In this document: one piece after another, positions 1-8,420 of the stretch
Layout of the letters: every line of letters begins with the position of its first letter
Position numbering within the stretch: the stretch's first letter is position 1
Notes under the pieces: generated by a model
The model's input: the letters and a program-made list of their open reading frames with translations, nothing else
The model's database searches: none
What the model was told of the DNA's origin: nothing
Source: an uncultured Mediterraneibacter sp.
Lineage (GTDB): Bacteria; Bacillota; Clostridia; Lachnospirales; Lachnospiraceae
NCBI RefSeq assembly: GCF_944377805.1
Contig: NZ_CALWFZ010000023.1
Span: 1 to 35,757, forward strand
Direction of reading: 5' to 3'
DNA length: 35,757 bases
Position numbers and translations under genes: made by a program

Positions 1-2
1 AA

Positions 3-83
3 AAAGTGGGTGATTTTTTTGAGATAGGGGTCAGAAAGCCTTACAAAATCAGGGCTGAAGATTCCGAGAAGTTATTAAAATAA
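3..83 (+). CDS. possible C-terminal tail of an upstream gene (partial)
   Basis: One frame is open from the window edge to a TAA at 81-83 and encodes 26 residues ending in EKLLK. It stops 17 bases before the mscS start codon and just ahead of the mscS ribosome-binding site, the spacing expected for the previous gene of an operon. The stretch is too short to assign to a family, and an open frame of this length can arise by chance, so the call rests mainly on position. Confidence 0.3.
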   Translation, partial: KVGDFFEIGVRKPYKIRAEDSEKLLK

Positions 84-100
84 AAAGGAGGAATCAGCGT

Positions 101-1072
101 ATGAGTTGGAATATGTTTTCCCTGTTAAATCCGATTGTGTCAGCAGTGACAAGATCGACAAATGTAACGGATGAATCTGTAAGCGATGTAATTGACTCCG
201 CGGCGGAAGTGACAAACGACGCGGCTCAGGAGGTTAATCAGTTTGTTCAGTATATTGAAGACCATATCCCCAACATTATATCTTTTGGGATAAAAGTCGT
301 GCTGGCTCTCGTCTTCTTTTTCATAGGCGGAAAGGTGATCACATGGATACGGAAGATTGTCCGGCGGTCTTTTGAGCGGACGAATATGGACGCCGGAGTC
401 GAACAGTTTGTCGATTCCATGCTGAAATTCGGTCTGTATGCGCTGCTCATTTTTATGATTGCCACGAATTTTGGAATTGAATCCTCTTCAATTGCCGCTC
501 TGATCGCATCGGCCGGAGTTGCGGTAGGTCTTGCTTTGCAGGGCAGCCTGTCCAATTTTGCCGGAGGCATCCTTGTTCTTCTGCTCAAGCCTTTTGCAGT
601 GGGAGACTATATTGTTGTGACTCAGGAGGGCATTGAAGGAACAGTAAAAGAGATCCAGATCTTCTATACTAAACTGGCGACCGTAGATAATCAGACCGTA
701 GTAGTCCCAAACAGTATCCTTACAAGCAACAGTCTGACCAATGTAACGGCGAGGCCGGAGCGCCAGCTTGACCTCAAGGTGGGGATCGGATACGACTCGG
801 ACCTGAAGAAAGCAAAAAAGCTGATTCTGGATATGCTCACTGGTGATCCGTGTGTGATTCAGGATGAGGATGTGAAAGTGTTTGTAGACTCTCTTGGGGA
901 GAGCGCTGTAGTGATCGGACTCAGGGCATGGGTGAAGACTGATGAGTACTGGAATACGAGATGGAGGCTGATGGAGCAGATCAAATATACTTTTGATGCC
1001 GAGGGGATCGAGATACCGTATAATCAGATCACTGTAAATGTAAAATCCGAAGAAAAAACAGTTGAAATTTAG
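101..1072 (+). CDS. mscS: MscS-family small-conductance mechanosensitive channel
   Basis: This inner-membrane channel would open under membrane tension and release solutes during hypo-osmotic shock. The 323-residue protein has a variable N-terminus (about 1-50), hydrophobic segments near 55-80 and 108-125, and the pore-lining TM3 region around 130-165 with the glycine/alanine-rich family pattern GLALQGSLSNFAGG followed by LLLKPFAVGDYI. A cytoplasmic beta/alpha-beta domain follows. The length is typical of single-domain MscS proteins. The start is ATG behind AAGGAGG, ten bases upstream. It may be cotranscribed with whatever lies left of the window, because no promoter is visible in 1-100. Its last codons overlap the promoter of the downstream tRNA. 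Confidence 0.93.
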   Translation: MSWNMFSLLNPIVSAVTRSTNVTDESVSDVIDSAAEVTNDAAQEVNQFVQYIEDHIPNIISFGIKVVLALVFFFIGGKVITWIRKIVRRSFERTNMDAGVEQFVDSMLKFGLYALLIFMIATNFGIESSSIAALIASAGVAVGLALQGSLSNFAGGILVLLLKPFAVGDYIVVTQEGIEGTVKEIQIFYTKLATVDNQTVVVPNSILTSNSLTNVTARPERQLDLKVGIGYDSDLKKAKKLILDMLTGDPCVIQDEDVKVFVDSLGESAVVIGLRAWVKTDEYWNTRWRLMEQIKYTFDAEGIEIPYNQITVNVKSEEKTVEI

Positions 1073-1090
1073 AACAAAAAGAGATATAAT
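1062..1090 (+). promoter_or_regulatory. sigma-A promoter for tRNA-Thr inside the mscS 3' end
   Basis: TTGAAA at 1062-1067 and a perfect TATAAT at 1085-1090 are separated by 17 bases. The -35 box lies in the last codons of mscS and the spacer covers its stop codon. The predicted start is about 25 bases before the tRNA. Confidence 0.75.
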
Positions 1091-1121
1091 AGTCAAGGCT
1101 CGTCACAAATACGGGCCGTAA

Positions 1122-1194
1122 GCCGGAATAGCTCAGTCGGTAGAGCACTTCACTCGTAATGAAGGGGTCGTCAGTTCAAGTCTGATTTCCGGCT
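1122..1194 (+). tRNA. tRNA-Thr (anticodon CGT)
   Basis: The acceptor strands GCCGGAA (1122-1128) and TTCCGGC (1187-1193) pair perfectly. The anticodon stem CTTCA/TGAAG (1148-1152/1160-1164) closes a seven-base loop with anticodon CGT at 1155-1157, which reads ACG threonine codons. The T-arm contains TTCAAGT. The 3' CCA is not encoded. A dedicated promoter precedes it and an intrinsic terminator follows, so it is probably a monocistronic tRNA gene. Confidence 0.95.
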
Positions 1195-1205
1195 TTCTGA
1201 AACGG

Positions 1206-1243
1206 AGGCGCAATCCCAGTGAAATACAGGGGTTGCGCCTTTT
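1206..1243 (+). terminator. intrinsic terminator after tRNA-Thr
   Basis: AGGCGCAA followed by CCC pairs with GGG and TTGCGCCT around a loop near 1218-1228, and a short T-run follows. It ends the tRNA-Thr transcript. Confidence 0.8.
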
Positions 1244-1296
1244 CCTGTGCTGTGTTGACGTCTCTGAGGCCTATATTCCTGTAAAGCCGCGAACTC

Positions 1297-1325
1297 TTGA
1301 AAAACCTTCATTATTTTTGTATACT
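1297..1325 (+). promoter_or_regulatory. sigma-A promoter for the thioesterase/DUF362 genes
   Basis: TTGAAA (1297-1302) and TATACT (1320-1325) are separated by exactly 17 bases. The predicted start is about 50 bases before the first coding base at 1385. Confidence 0.65.
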
Positions 1326-1384
1326 GATCTAGTCAAAATTTAATTAAACGGTAGTTGTTCCCATAGTATTAAGGAGGGAAAGAA

Positions 1385-1780
1385 ATGAAACCACCTGAAG
1401 AGACAGTCCGGCTGTTTGAGAACGACCGATTTGCCACAGAGAACGGAGCGGTAATAGAAGAAGTGGACGACCACTATGCAAAATGCAGTTTAGTGCTCGG
1501 GAAGCGCCATCGCAATGCGATGGGCGCAGTCATGGGCGGCGTTTACTTTACCCTTGCCGACTTTGCGTTGGCTGTTGCGAGCAACTGGCAGGAGATGGGA
1601 TATGTTTCCTTAAATTCGGAGATTACATATCTTACACCCGCAAAAGGGGAGAAGCTGATCGCTGAGGCTGTCTGCGTGAAAAACGGAAAGACGACCGGCT
1701 ATTACCGAATCGATGTGAAAGATGAATTTGGCAATCTGGCGGCAGCAGCGACTGCTACAACTTACCGGGTGAGAAAATAA
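1385..1780 (+). CDS. PaaI-family hotdog-fold acyl-CoA thioesterase
   Basis: The predicted role is hydrolysis of an acyl-CoA or aryl-CoA thioester in the cytoplasm; the substrate cannot be read from the sequence. The 131-residue length is normal for the family. The central hotdog helix region carries the PaaI-like pattern H42, N44, G47, G51-G52 and D59, with the acidic residue in the usual catalytic place (MGGVYFTLADFA). The start is ATG after AAGGAGGG. The next gene begins 22 bases after the stop, so the two are likely cotranscribed. Assignment to the PaaI/YigI group is firm, the exact substrate is not. Confidence 0.88.
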   Translation: MKPPEETVRLFENDRFATENGAVIEEVDDHYAKCSLVLGKRHRNAMGAVMGGVYFTLADFALAVASNWQEMGYVSLNSEITYLTPAKGEKLIAEAVCVKNGKTTGYYRIDVKDEFGNLAAAATATTYRVRK

Positions 1781-1802
1781 AACAAAGAAAGGATGATCAG
1801 TT

Positions 1803-2927
1803 ATGGAAAAGTCAAAGGTTTATTTTACGAATATGAGAGCGCTTCCGGGAACAAGCCTCCCGGACAAATTAAAGAAACTGATCCGCCGTGCCGGGATTGG
1901 CACGATTGACTTTGAGAAAAAGATGACAGCTATTAAGATCCATTTCGGGGAACCGGGCAATCTGTCCTTTTTGAGGCCTAATTACGCCAAGGCTGTGGCC
2001 GACGTCGTAAAGGAACTGGGAGGCCGTCCGTTTCTTACGGACTGTAATACCCTGTATGTGGGGAGAAGAAAAGACGCGCTGGAACATCTGAGCTCAGCAT
2101 ATGAAAACGGATTTAATCTTCTGTCTACAGGATGTCATATTATTATCGGAGACGGACTGAAAGGAACAGACGATATCAGTGTTCCGGTGGAGGGAGGCAC
2201 TCTTGTAAAGGAGGCGAAAATCGGACGCGCAGTCATGGATGCAGATGTGTTTATCAGTCTCAGCCATTTCAAGGGACATGAGATGACAGGCTTTGGCGGA
2301 TGCTTTAAAAATATTGGAATGGGCTGCGGAAGCCGCGCGGGAAAGATGGAGCAGCACAACAGCGGCAAGCCCTCTGTTGATCAGTCTTTGTGTGTGGGAT
2401 GCCGTGTCTGTTCAAAAAACTGTGCCCATGACGCAATCTCTTTTACCGACAATAAAGCGTCTATTGATCATAATAAGTGCGTGGGGTGCGGCCGCTGTCT
2501 GGGCGCATGCAACCACGACGCGATCTATAATGAGAACTCCTCGGCGGTAAAAGACCTGAATATTAAGATGGCCGAGTACACAAAAGCTGTTGTTCAGGAT
2601 CGTCCGGCCTTTCATATCAGTCTTGTGATCGACGTATCTCCTTACTGTGACTGTCATTCGGAAAATGACATGCCTATCCTGCCGGACGTGGGAATGTTTG
2701 CCAGCTTTGATCCGGTAGCTCTTGACCAGGCGTGTGTTGATGCGTGCAATGCGCAGCAGCCGGTAAAGGGCAGCCTCTTAGATGAACATATCCATGAGGA
2801 GGGATTCTGCGACCATCACGATCACTTTATAAATACAACTCCGGAGAGCGAGTGGGAAACCTGCCTTGCCCATGCTGAAAAAATAGGACTTGGCAGCAGA
2901 AAATATGAACTGGTTGAAGTAAAATAA
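1803..2927 (+). CDS. DUF362 protein with two 4Fe-4S ferredoxin modules
   Basis: The 374-residue protein has the DUF362 core split around a ferredoxin insert. The N-terminal half carries the family phrases AIKIHFGEPGN and FKGHEMTGFGGCFKNIGMG. Two complete CxxCxxCxxxC clusters follow, at C197/C200/C203/C207 and C226/C229/C232/C236, so two [4Fe-4S] clusters and an electron-transfer role are likely. The C-terminal part resumes the DUF362 fold, ending with a histidine/cysteine-rich stretch (HDHF). No signal peptide is seen, so it should be cytoplasmic. The physiological partner is unknown. It lies 22 bases after the thioesterase and 43 bases before the transporter gene, suggesting one transcript. 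Confidence 0.9.
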   Translation: MEKSKVYFTNMRALPGTSLPDKLKKLIRRAGIGTIDFEKKMTAIKIHFGEPGNLSFLRPNYAKAVADVVKELGGRPFLTDCNTLYVGRRKDALEHLSSAYENGFNLLSTGCHIIIGDGLKGTDDISVPVEGGTLVKEAKIGRAVMDADVFISLSHFKGHEMTGFGGCFKNIGMGCGSRAGKMEQHNSGKPSVDQSLCVGCRVCSKNCAHDAISFTDNKASIDHNKCVGCGRCLGACNHDAIYNENSSAVKDLNIKMAEYTKAVVQDRPAFHISLVIDVSPYCDCHSENDMPILPDVGMFASFDPVALDQACVDACNAQQPVKGSLLDEHIHEEGFCDHHDHFINTTPESEWETCLAHAEKIGLGSRKYELVEVK

Positions 2928-2970
2928 GTACAGTGAATAAGGAAAGAGAAATTAAGGGAGAAAAAGAACG

Positions 2971-4341
2971 ATGAAGAGAGAAAAATTTGGTTCCAGGCTC
3001 GGCTTTATCCTAATATCCGCAGGGTGTGCCATTGGTCTGGGAAATGTGTGGAGATTTCCGTATATTACAGGGCAGTACGGCGGAGCGGCTTTTGTACTGA
3101 TCTATCTGGCATGTCTTGTAATGCTTGGATTGCCGATTATGATAATGGAGTTTTCTGTCGGGCGCGCGGCGGGATGCAGTATTGCGAAGGCTTTTGATAA
3201 GCTCGAGCCATTGGGAACGAAATGGCATTGGTATAAATGGTTTGGCATTGCAGGAAATTATCTGCTGATGATGTTCTATACAACGATAGGCGGATGGCTT
3301 TTGATTTATCTGTATAAGATGGCGGCAGGCAGTTTTACAGGTATGGATGCTGCGCAGATTGAAGGAGAGTTCGGAGAACTGATGGGCCAGCCGGTACTTA
3401 TGACAGTGGCTATGGCCGTAGTCGTAGTCCTGTGTTTTGGAATCGTCAGACTGGGTCTGCAAAAGGGTGTTGAGGGAATCACCAAGATCATGATGGTGCT
3501 TCTTCTTGTTCTTCTTATCATACTTGCGGTTCGGGCCATTTTACTGCCGGGTGCCTCGGCGGGTCTGGAGTTCTATCTTCTGCCGGACTTTAATAAGATG
3601 AAAGAGGCAGGCGTTTTGGAAGTGGTATCCGCTGCGATGAATCAGTCGTTCTTTACCCTGAGTCTTGGAATCGGGGCTATGGCGATTTTTGGAAGTTATA
3701 TTGATAAAAAGAGGAGACTTGCGGGAGAAGCGGTGGCGATCACAGTACTTGATACAAGTGTCGCCCTGATTTCGGGTCTGATCATTTTCCCGGCCAGCTT
3801 TGCCTTTGGCGTAAACCCTGACAGCGGCCCGAACCTGATTTTCATCACCCTGCCGAATATCTTCAACTCCATGACAGGAGGAAGACTCTGGGGAGCGATA
3901 TTCTTTCTGTGTATGTTTTTTGCGTCCGCGTCAACGATCATTGCAGTATTTGAAAATATCATTGCGTTTGCGATGGACCTGACGGGATGCTCAAGAGGAA
4001 AGGCGGTAACCATTAACCTGGTGGCGATTCTTCTGCTCTCTATGCCGTGCGTGCTCGGTTACAATGTATTGAGCGGGTTCGCGCCGTTTGGGGAGGGGAC
4101 TGCGATTCTGGATCTGGAAGACTTTATTGTAAGTAACAATTTACTTCCGCTTGGAAGTCTGGTCTACGTTCTCTTCTGTACTACGCGCTATGGCTGGGGA
4201 TGGAAGAATTTCCTTGCCGAGGCGAATTCAGGAGAGGGTCCCGGATTCCCCAGATGGGTAAGGCTTTATGTGACGTTTATCATACCTTTAATCGTAATCT
4301 TCCTGTTCGTACAGGGATACTGGAGCAAATTTGCAGGCTAG
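2971..4341 (+). CDS. sodium-dependent amino-acid transporter (NSS/SNF family)
   Basis: This is a neurotransmitter:sodium symporter-family protein, which uses the sodium gradient to import amino acids (bacterial relatives include MhsT, TnaT and LeuT). The 456-residue length and about eleven hydrophobic segments fit the shorter bacterial members. TM1 holds the unwound substrate/sodium-binding signature GCAIGLGNVWRFPYI near residues 18-32, and the motif GGWLLIYL marks TM3. The start is ATG behind AAGGGAG. It may form an operon with the thioesterase and DUF362 genes, which would pair uptake of an amino acid with its reductive catabolism; that link is inference. A strong terminator follows. Confidence 0.92.
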   Translation: MKREKFGSRLGFILISAGCAIGLGNVWRFPYITGQYGGAAFVLIYLACLVMLGLPIMIMEFSVGRAAGCSIAKAFDKLEPLGTKWHWYKWFGIAGNYLLMMFYTTIGGWLLIYLYKMAAGSFTGMDAAQIEGEFGELMGQPVLMTVAMAVVVVLCFGIVRLGLQKGVEGITKIMMVLLLVLLIILAVRAILLPGASAGLEFYLLPDFNKMKEAGVLEVVSAAMNQSFFTLSLGIGAMAIFGSYIDKKRRLAGEAVAITVLDTSVALISGLIIFPASFAFGVNPDSGPNLIFITLPNIFNSMTGGRLWGAIFFLCMFFASASTIIAVFENIIAFAMDLTGCSRGKAVTINLVAILLLSMPCVLGYNVLSGFAPFGEGTAILDLEDFIVSNNLLPLGSLVYVLFCTTRYGWGWKNFLAEANSGEGPGFPRWVRLYVTFIIPLIVIFLFVQGYWSKFAG

Positions 4342-4356
4342 GCTCAAGCCGTGCTG

Positions 4357-4411
4357 AAAAGAGGGAACACCAATCATCGTGCCAGCACGAATGAGAGATG
4401 TTCCCTCTTTT
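4357..4411. terminator. bidirectional terminator between convergent genes
   Basis: AAAAGAGGGAACA (4357-4369) is the exact reverse complement of TGTTCCCTCTTTT (4399-4411), with a 29-base loop. A-runs and T-runs at the two ends let it work for the transporter gene on the left and for the ABC operon on the right. Confidence 0.8.
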
Positions 4412-4462
4412 GGCATTTCCGATGATTATATCCGGATTCATACATATGCCAGGTGCAAAGGG

Positions 4463-5272
4463 CTAAAAATGCTTCTCAAACAATTTCTCTATTATCCCGA
4501 TCACCGCATACAGCGCCATAGCCATAATGCAGAGCAGTACGATGGACATGAGAAGCCAGTTCATTTTGAACACCTGACTGGAATAGATGATCAGATACCC
4601 GAGTCCGCTTCTTGCCGCCAGAAACTCTCCGATCACAACTCCAACCAGGCACAGTCCGATGTTGACTTTCATATTGCTGATGATGGCCGGCACGGAACTG
4701 GGAAGCACAACTTTAAAAAGCGCATGCCTGCGGTTGCCGTGGAGCGTATAGATAAGTTTGATTTTTTCTTTGTCTACTGTAGTGAAACTTGTGTATAGAT
4801 TCATAATACTGCCGAATACTGCCACCGACATACCTGCCACGATAATGGTAGTCGGCGTAGCTCCCAGCCATACAATGAGAAGCGGTGCCAGGGCGGATTT
4901 TGGCAGGCTGTTTAACACGACGAGATAGGGCTCTACTATCTCGGAAAGGCCTCTGCTGGCCCAAAGCAGCACGGCAATAAGGACGCCTGAGACAGTTACC
5001 AGCAGGAAGCTTGCGATTGTTTCATACAAGGTGACTCCGATGTGAAGGAAGATAGAACGATCCAGAACCATTTCCCAAAAGCACAGGGCAATACGCGACG
5101 GGCTGCTGAAGATAAAGGAGTCAATAATATCTTTGTCGGCGCAGAATTCCCACAGGAAGAGAAAAAGGACCAGGATAAGAATACGGGCGGTCCGGACAGT
5201 GAAGCGGTGGCGGCGTATTTTGCGAAGAAAGAGTTCCTGCCCGTCAGACTGTTTTTTCAACGGCTTGTTCAT
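4463..5272 (-). CDS. NitT/TauT-type ABC transporter permease
   Basis: The 269-residue protein is an integral membrane permease of the BPD_transp_1 type found in nitrate, taurine, sulfonate and thiamine-precursor importers. It has about six hydrophobic segments. The cytoplasmic EAA-loop region is visible as NSLPKSALAPLLIVWLGA, which contacts the ATPase. The ATG start at 5272 has AAGGAG upstream and lies within the end of the ATPase gene (29-base overlap), so translation is probably coupled. The substrate cannot be inferred because no solute-binding protein gene is adjacent. SsuC, TauC and ThiX are all possible relatives. Confidence 0.88.
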   Translation of the reverse strand: MNKPLKKQSDGQELFLRKIRRHRFTVRTARILILVLFLFLWEFCADKDIIDSFIFSSPSRIALCFWEMVLDRSIFLHIGVTLYETIASFLLVTVSGVLIAVLLWASRGLSEIVEPYLVVLNSLPKSALAPLLIVWLGATPTTIIVAGMSVAVFGSIMNLYTSFTTVDKEKIKLIYTLHGNRRHALFKVVLPSSVPAIISNMKVNIGLCLVGVVIGEFLAARSGLGYLIIYSSQVFKMNWLLMSIVLLCIMAMALYAVIGIIEKLFEKHF

Positions 5273-6032
5273 CGTGATTCAGCTCCTTCCATATTTCGTT
5301 AAAATAAGTCTTAAACTCCGGGGCATTCCGGCGGTTCAACGGAGTATCATTTTCGATGGCAAACGTTATAGGGACAATACGCCCAATGGATGCCGGACGC
5401 TTTGTAAGGATGATAACACGGTCAGACAGACTGACGGCTTCCGACAGATCGTGAGTGACAAGCAGGGCGGTCTTTCCGGTGCGCCGGATGATCTGTCCAA
5501 TGTCGTCACTGACAGTCAGACGGGTCTGGTAGTCCAGTGCCGAAAACGGCTCATCAAGCAGAAGCAGTTCCGGCTCGAGTAAAAGCGTTCTTATCAGCGC
5601 CGCTCTCTGCCGCATTCCTCCTGACAGTTCGGAGGGCTTTGAGCGCGCAAACTGGCTGAGGCCATATTGTTCCAGCATTTCGCGGGCCTTCTTTCTTATC
5701 TCAGGGGTGTTTCTGCCGGAAATCTCGGCTCCGATGAGGACATTCCGGTATATGGTGCGCCATTCAAAGAGATGATCATGCTGCAGCATATATCCGATCT
5801 TGGATGAGTTCTCGGTCAGAGGAGTTCCGCTGAGCAGCAGCCTGCCGCTCTCCGGCTTCATGAGGCCATCGATCAGGGAGAGAAGCGTGGATTTGCCGCA
5901 TCCGGAAGGTCCGACAACTGCCGTGAATTCGCCTTTTGTGAGAGAAAATGAAATATTGGACAGGGCTTTTGTCTCCCCGTCCAATGTATGATAGGAATAA
6001 TTGATATTTTTTAATTCCAGTATCGGGGTCAT
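5244..6032 (-). CDS. NitT/TauT-type ABC transporter ATP-binding protein
   Basis: This is the ATPase partner of the permease that overlaps it. In 262 residues it has Walker A GPSGCGKST (41-49), Q-loop Q84 in YMLQHDHLFEW, signature LSGGMRQ (136-142), Walker B LLLLDEP (156-162) and the switch histidine in LLVTHDLSEA. All catalytic elements are present. The Q-loop region MLQxDxLxxWRT is characteristic of the nitrate/sulfonate/taurine subfamily. The ATG start at 6032 follows GGAAGTGAC. It is the first gene of a two-gene minus-strand operon divergent from queH; no convincing minus-strand promoter was found in 6033-6110. Confidence 0.92.
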   Translation of the reverse strand: MTPILELKNINYSYHTLDGETKALSNISFSLTKGEFTAVVGPSGCGKSTLLSLIDGLMKPESGRLLLSGTPLTENSSKIGYMLQHDHLFEWRTIYRNVLIGAEISGRNTPEIRKKAREMLEQYGLSQFARSKPSELSGGMRQRAALIRTLLLEPELLLLDEPFSALDYQTRLTVSDDIGQIIRRTGKTALLVTHDLSEAVSLSDRVIILTKRPASIGRIVPITFAIENDTPLNRRNAPEFKTYFNEIWKELNHDEQAVEKTV

Positions 6033-6114
6033 GAGGTCACTTCCATCCGTATTGTATATCTATAGTTAGTTTATGACGGAAGTTACGTTGCGTGAGGAAA
6101 AAGGCGAAATGGCG

Positions 6115-6143
6115 TTGTAGAAGAAGGCAAAGAGAGGTATAAT
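6115..6143 (+). promoter_or_regulatory. sigma-A promoter for queH
   Basis: TTGTAG (6115-6120), a 17-base spacer and a perfect TATAAT (6138-6143). The predicted start lies about 35 bases before the chosen queH ATG. Confidence 0.7.
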
Positions 6144-6185
6144 AGTCAGGATATATTATTTCGGAGTAGTTTGGGAGAGCAGTTG

Positions 6186-6806
6186 ATGAACGTACAGAAG
6201 GTAAACTATCAGAAAGAACTCGAGAAGTTGATAAAGCAGCTGGAAAAAGACGGGAGGATCCCCACTCTTCTGATCCACAGCTGCTGCGCTCCGTGCAGCA
6301 GTTATGTGTTGGAATATCTGTCAGAGTATTTTAAAATCACAGTATTCTATTATAATCCGAATATTTACCCGGAGAGCGAATACACGAAACGCATTCTCGA
6401 GCAGCAGAAGCTGATTCGCGATATGCACTTTAAGTATCCAGTCTCTTTTCTCGCGGGCAAATATGAGAAAGAAAAATTTTATAAGATGGCTGAGGGTATG
6501 GAAGATCTGAAAGAAGGCGGAGCCCGGTGTATGAAATGCTATGAACTAAGACTTTCTGAAGCGGCCAGGCAGGCGGCGGCCGGAGGATTTGAATATTTTA
6601 CAACGACCCTGAGTATCAGTCCGATGAAAAATGCCCAGAAACTCAACGAGATCGGAATCAGGCTGGGAGAGGAATACGGAGTGAAATATCTGGTTTCGGA
6701 TTTTAAAAAGAAAAACGGGTATAAACGATCTATCGAACTGTCCGGGGAATACGGGCTTTACAGGCAGGATTATTGTGGGTGTGAATTTTCCATGAGACAG
6801 GATTAA
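6186..6806 (+). CDS. queH: epoxyqueuosine reductase QueH
   Basis: QueH carries out the last step of queuosine synthesis, reducing epoxyqueuosine to queuosine in the anticodon loop of GUN tRNAs. It replaces the unrelated QueG. The 206-residue protein (formerly DUF208) has the diagnostic cysteines: C33, C34 and C37 in HSCCAPCSS, C115 and C118 in CMKC, and C197 and C199 in YCGCEF, which in the family bind Fe-S and iron. I chose ATG at 6186 because GGGAGAG lies six bases upstream; a TTG at 6171 would add five residues and is less likely. No terminator separates it clearly from the argH leader. Confidence 0.93.
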   Translation: MNVQKVNYQKELEKLIKQLEKDGRIPTLLIHSCCAPCSSYVLEYLSEYFKITVFYYNPNIYPESEYTKRILEQQKLIRDMHFKYPVSFLAGKYEKEKFYKMAEGMEDLKEGGARCMKCYELRLSEAARQAAAGGFEYFTTTLSISPMKNAQKLNEIGIRLGEEYGVKYLVSDFKKKNGYKRSIELSGEYGLYRQDYCGCEFSMRQD

Positions 6807-6873
6807 TCTGGTTCTGCCAGGAAAAAGATGGGTTCCGGGATAGAAAATGATGATAGAAAAATGAAGTTTTAAG

Positions 6874-6903
6874 TAGACATATGATGCTTTACTGTGGTAA
6901 ACT
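6874..6903 (+). promoter_or_regulatory. candidate argH promoter
   Basis: TAGACA (6874-6879) and TAAACT (6898-6903) are 18 bases apart. Both boxes deviate from consensus, so this is tentative. The short dyad TTTAC-N4-GTAAA (6888-6901) overlaps the -10 side. The predicted start coincides with the hairpin at 6910. Confidence 0.35.
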
Positions 6904-6909
6904 TAGTCG

Positions 6910-6947
6910 AAAATACAGGACAGACTAGAGGCTCTGGACTGTATTTT
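6910..6947 (+). promoter_or_regulatory. structured 5' hairpin in the argH leader
   Basis: AAAATACAG (6910-6918) pairs with CTGTATTTT (6939-6947). Inside lie symmetrical GA/GA mismatches (6919-6920 and 6937-6938), then CAGA/TCTG (6921-6924/6933-6936) and an eight-base loop. It could be an attenuator, an RNA-protein site, or a terminator for queH read-through, since it is followed by ATTTC. Confidence 0.5.
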
Positions 6948-6980
6948 ATTTCAGCTGAGAAAGAGAAAAGAGGAAGAGAA

Positions 6981-8360
6981 ATGGCACAATTATGGGGCGG
7001 ACGTTTTACAAAAGAAACGGACAGGCTTGTATATAATTTTAACGCATCGATTTCTTTTGACAAGCGGTTCTGTGAACAGGATATACGGGGAAGTATCGCG
7101 CATGTTACGATGCTGGCCAGGCAGGGTATCCTGACAGGAGAGGAAAAGGATCAGATCATAGCCGGACTCGAGGGGATCTGCCGCGATGTAAAGAGCGGAG
7201 AACTTGAGATCACAGAAGAGTATGAGGATATTCACAGTTTTGTGGAGGCAAACCTGATCAATCGGATCGGAGACGCAGGGAAAAAGCTTCATACCGGGAG
7301 GAGCAGAAATGATCAGGTGGCTCTTGACATGAAGCTCTACACGAGGGATGAGATCATGGAGCTGGACAGTCTCTTAAAAGAGATGCTTGAAGTGCTGCTG
7401 AAGCTGATGAAAGAAAATCTTGAGACTTATATGCCGGGATTTACCCATCTCCAGAAAGCGCAGCCGATCACATTGGCACACCATATGGGAGCGTATTTTG
7501 AGATGTTTAAGAGGGATCGTTCCCGGATGAAAGATATTTATAAGAGGATGAACCTGTGTCCGCTGGGTTCCGGCGCTCTGGCAGGAACGACTTATCCGCT
7601 TGACAGAGAATATACTGCGGAACTTCTCGGCTTTGACGGGCCGACACTTAACAGTATGGATTCAGTATCTGACAGGGACTACCTGATTGAACTGCTGTCA
7701 GCAATGTCTACGGTGATGATGCATCTGAGCAGGTTTTCTGAGGAAGTTATTATCTGGAATTCCAATGAGTATAAGTTTGTGGAAATCGACGACGCCTACA
7801 GTACGGGCAGCAGTATCATGCCCCAGAAAAAGAATCCGGATATTGCGGAACTGGTGCGTGGTAAGACAGGAAGGGTATACGGAGCGCTGACGTCGCTTCT
7901 GACCACAATGAAAGGAATCCCGCTTGCGTATAATAAGGATATGCAGGAGGATAAGGAGTTTGTTTTTGACGCGATCGATACGACGAAAGGCTGTCTGGCA
8001 CTGTTTACCGGTATGTTAAAGACTATGAAATTCAATGCCGAAAGGATGGAAGAGAGCGCAAAACACGGTTTTACCAACGCTACGGACGCGGCGGATTACC
8101 TGGTGAAGCATGGCGTGCCTTTCCGCGACGCCCACGGTATCGTGGGGCAGCTCGTACTTCACTGCATCGACAGGGGGATTGCCCTGGATGATATGAGTAT
8201 GGATGAGTTCAAAGCGATCTCCCCGGTATTCGAGGAAGACATATATGAGGCGATCAGCATGAAAACATGTGTGGAGCTGAGAAATACTGTCGGGGCTCCG
8301 GGGAAAGCAGCGATGGAGCAGGTGATCAGGGCGGAGGAGGCATATCTTGCCGCCGGGTAA
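6981..8360 (+). CDS. argH: argininosuccinate lyase
   Basis: ArgH splits argininosuccinate into arginine and fumarate, the final step of arginine biosynthesis, as a cytoplasmic homotetramer. The 459-residue protein has the N-terminal MAQLWGGRF typical of the family and the superfamily signature [12 protein letters not shown] beginning at residue 276, which holds the catalytic serine loop. HTGRSRNDQ and THLQKAQPI are also present. I chose ATG at 6981, behind GAGGAAG, instead of a GTG at 6894 that would add 29 non-homologous residues and run through the leader hairpin. argG is not in the window. asd follows after 60 bases, probably on the same transcript. Confidence 0.97.
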   Translation: MAQLWGGRFTKETDRLVYNFNASISFDKRFCEQDIRGSIAHVTMLARQGILTGEEKDQIIAGLEGICRDVKSGELEITEEYEDIHSFVEANLINRIGDAGKKLHTGRSRNDQVALDMKLYTRDEIMELDSLLKEMLEVLLKLMKENLETYMPGFTHLQKAQPITLAHHMGAYFEMFKRDRSRMKDIYKRMNLCPLGSGALAGTTYPLDREYTAELLGFDGPTLNSMDSVSDRDYLIELLSAMSTVMMHLSRFSEEVIIWNSNEYKFVEIDDAYSTGSSIMPQKKNPDIAELVRGKTGRVYGALTSLLTTMKGIPLAYNKDMQEDKEFVFDAIDTTKGCLALFTGMLKTMKFNAERMEESAKHGFTNATDAADYLVKHGVPFRDAHGIVGQLVLHCIDRGIALDDMSMDEFKAISPVFEEDIYEAISMKTCVELRNTVGAPGKAAMEQVIRAEEAYLAAG

Positions 8361-8420
8361 ACATCAGATCGGAAGAGGAAACAAAGAAACAGATCATAAG
8401 GAAGGAAAGGAAGCAGAAAA

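Noticed and set aside
4404-4421. Possible third copy of the 49-bp repeat (CTTTTGGCATTTCCG)
   Set aside because: Only the right half resembles the repeat. The CCCGGAA arm is missing and the stretch belongs to the transporter terminator.
8366-8377. AGATCGGAAGAG, identical to the start of a common sequencing adapter, in the argH-asd gap
   Set aside because: The match ends after 12 bases and the next bases (GAAAC) do not continue either adapter version. The flanks are a normal intergenic region with a ribosome-binding site, so it is coincidence.
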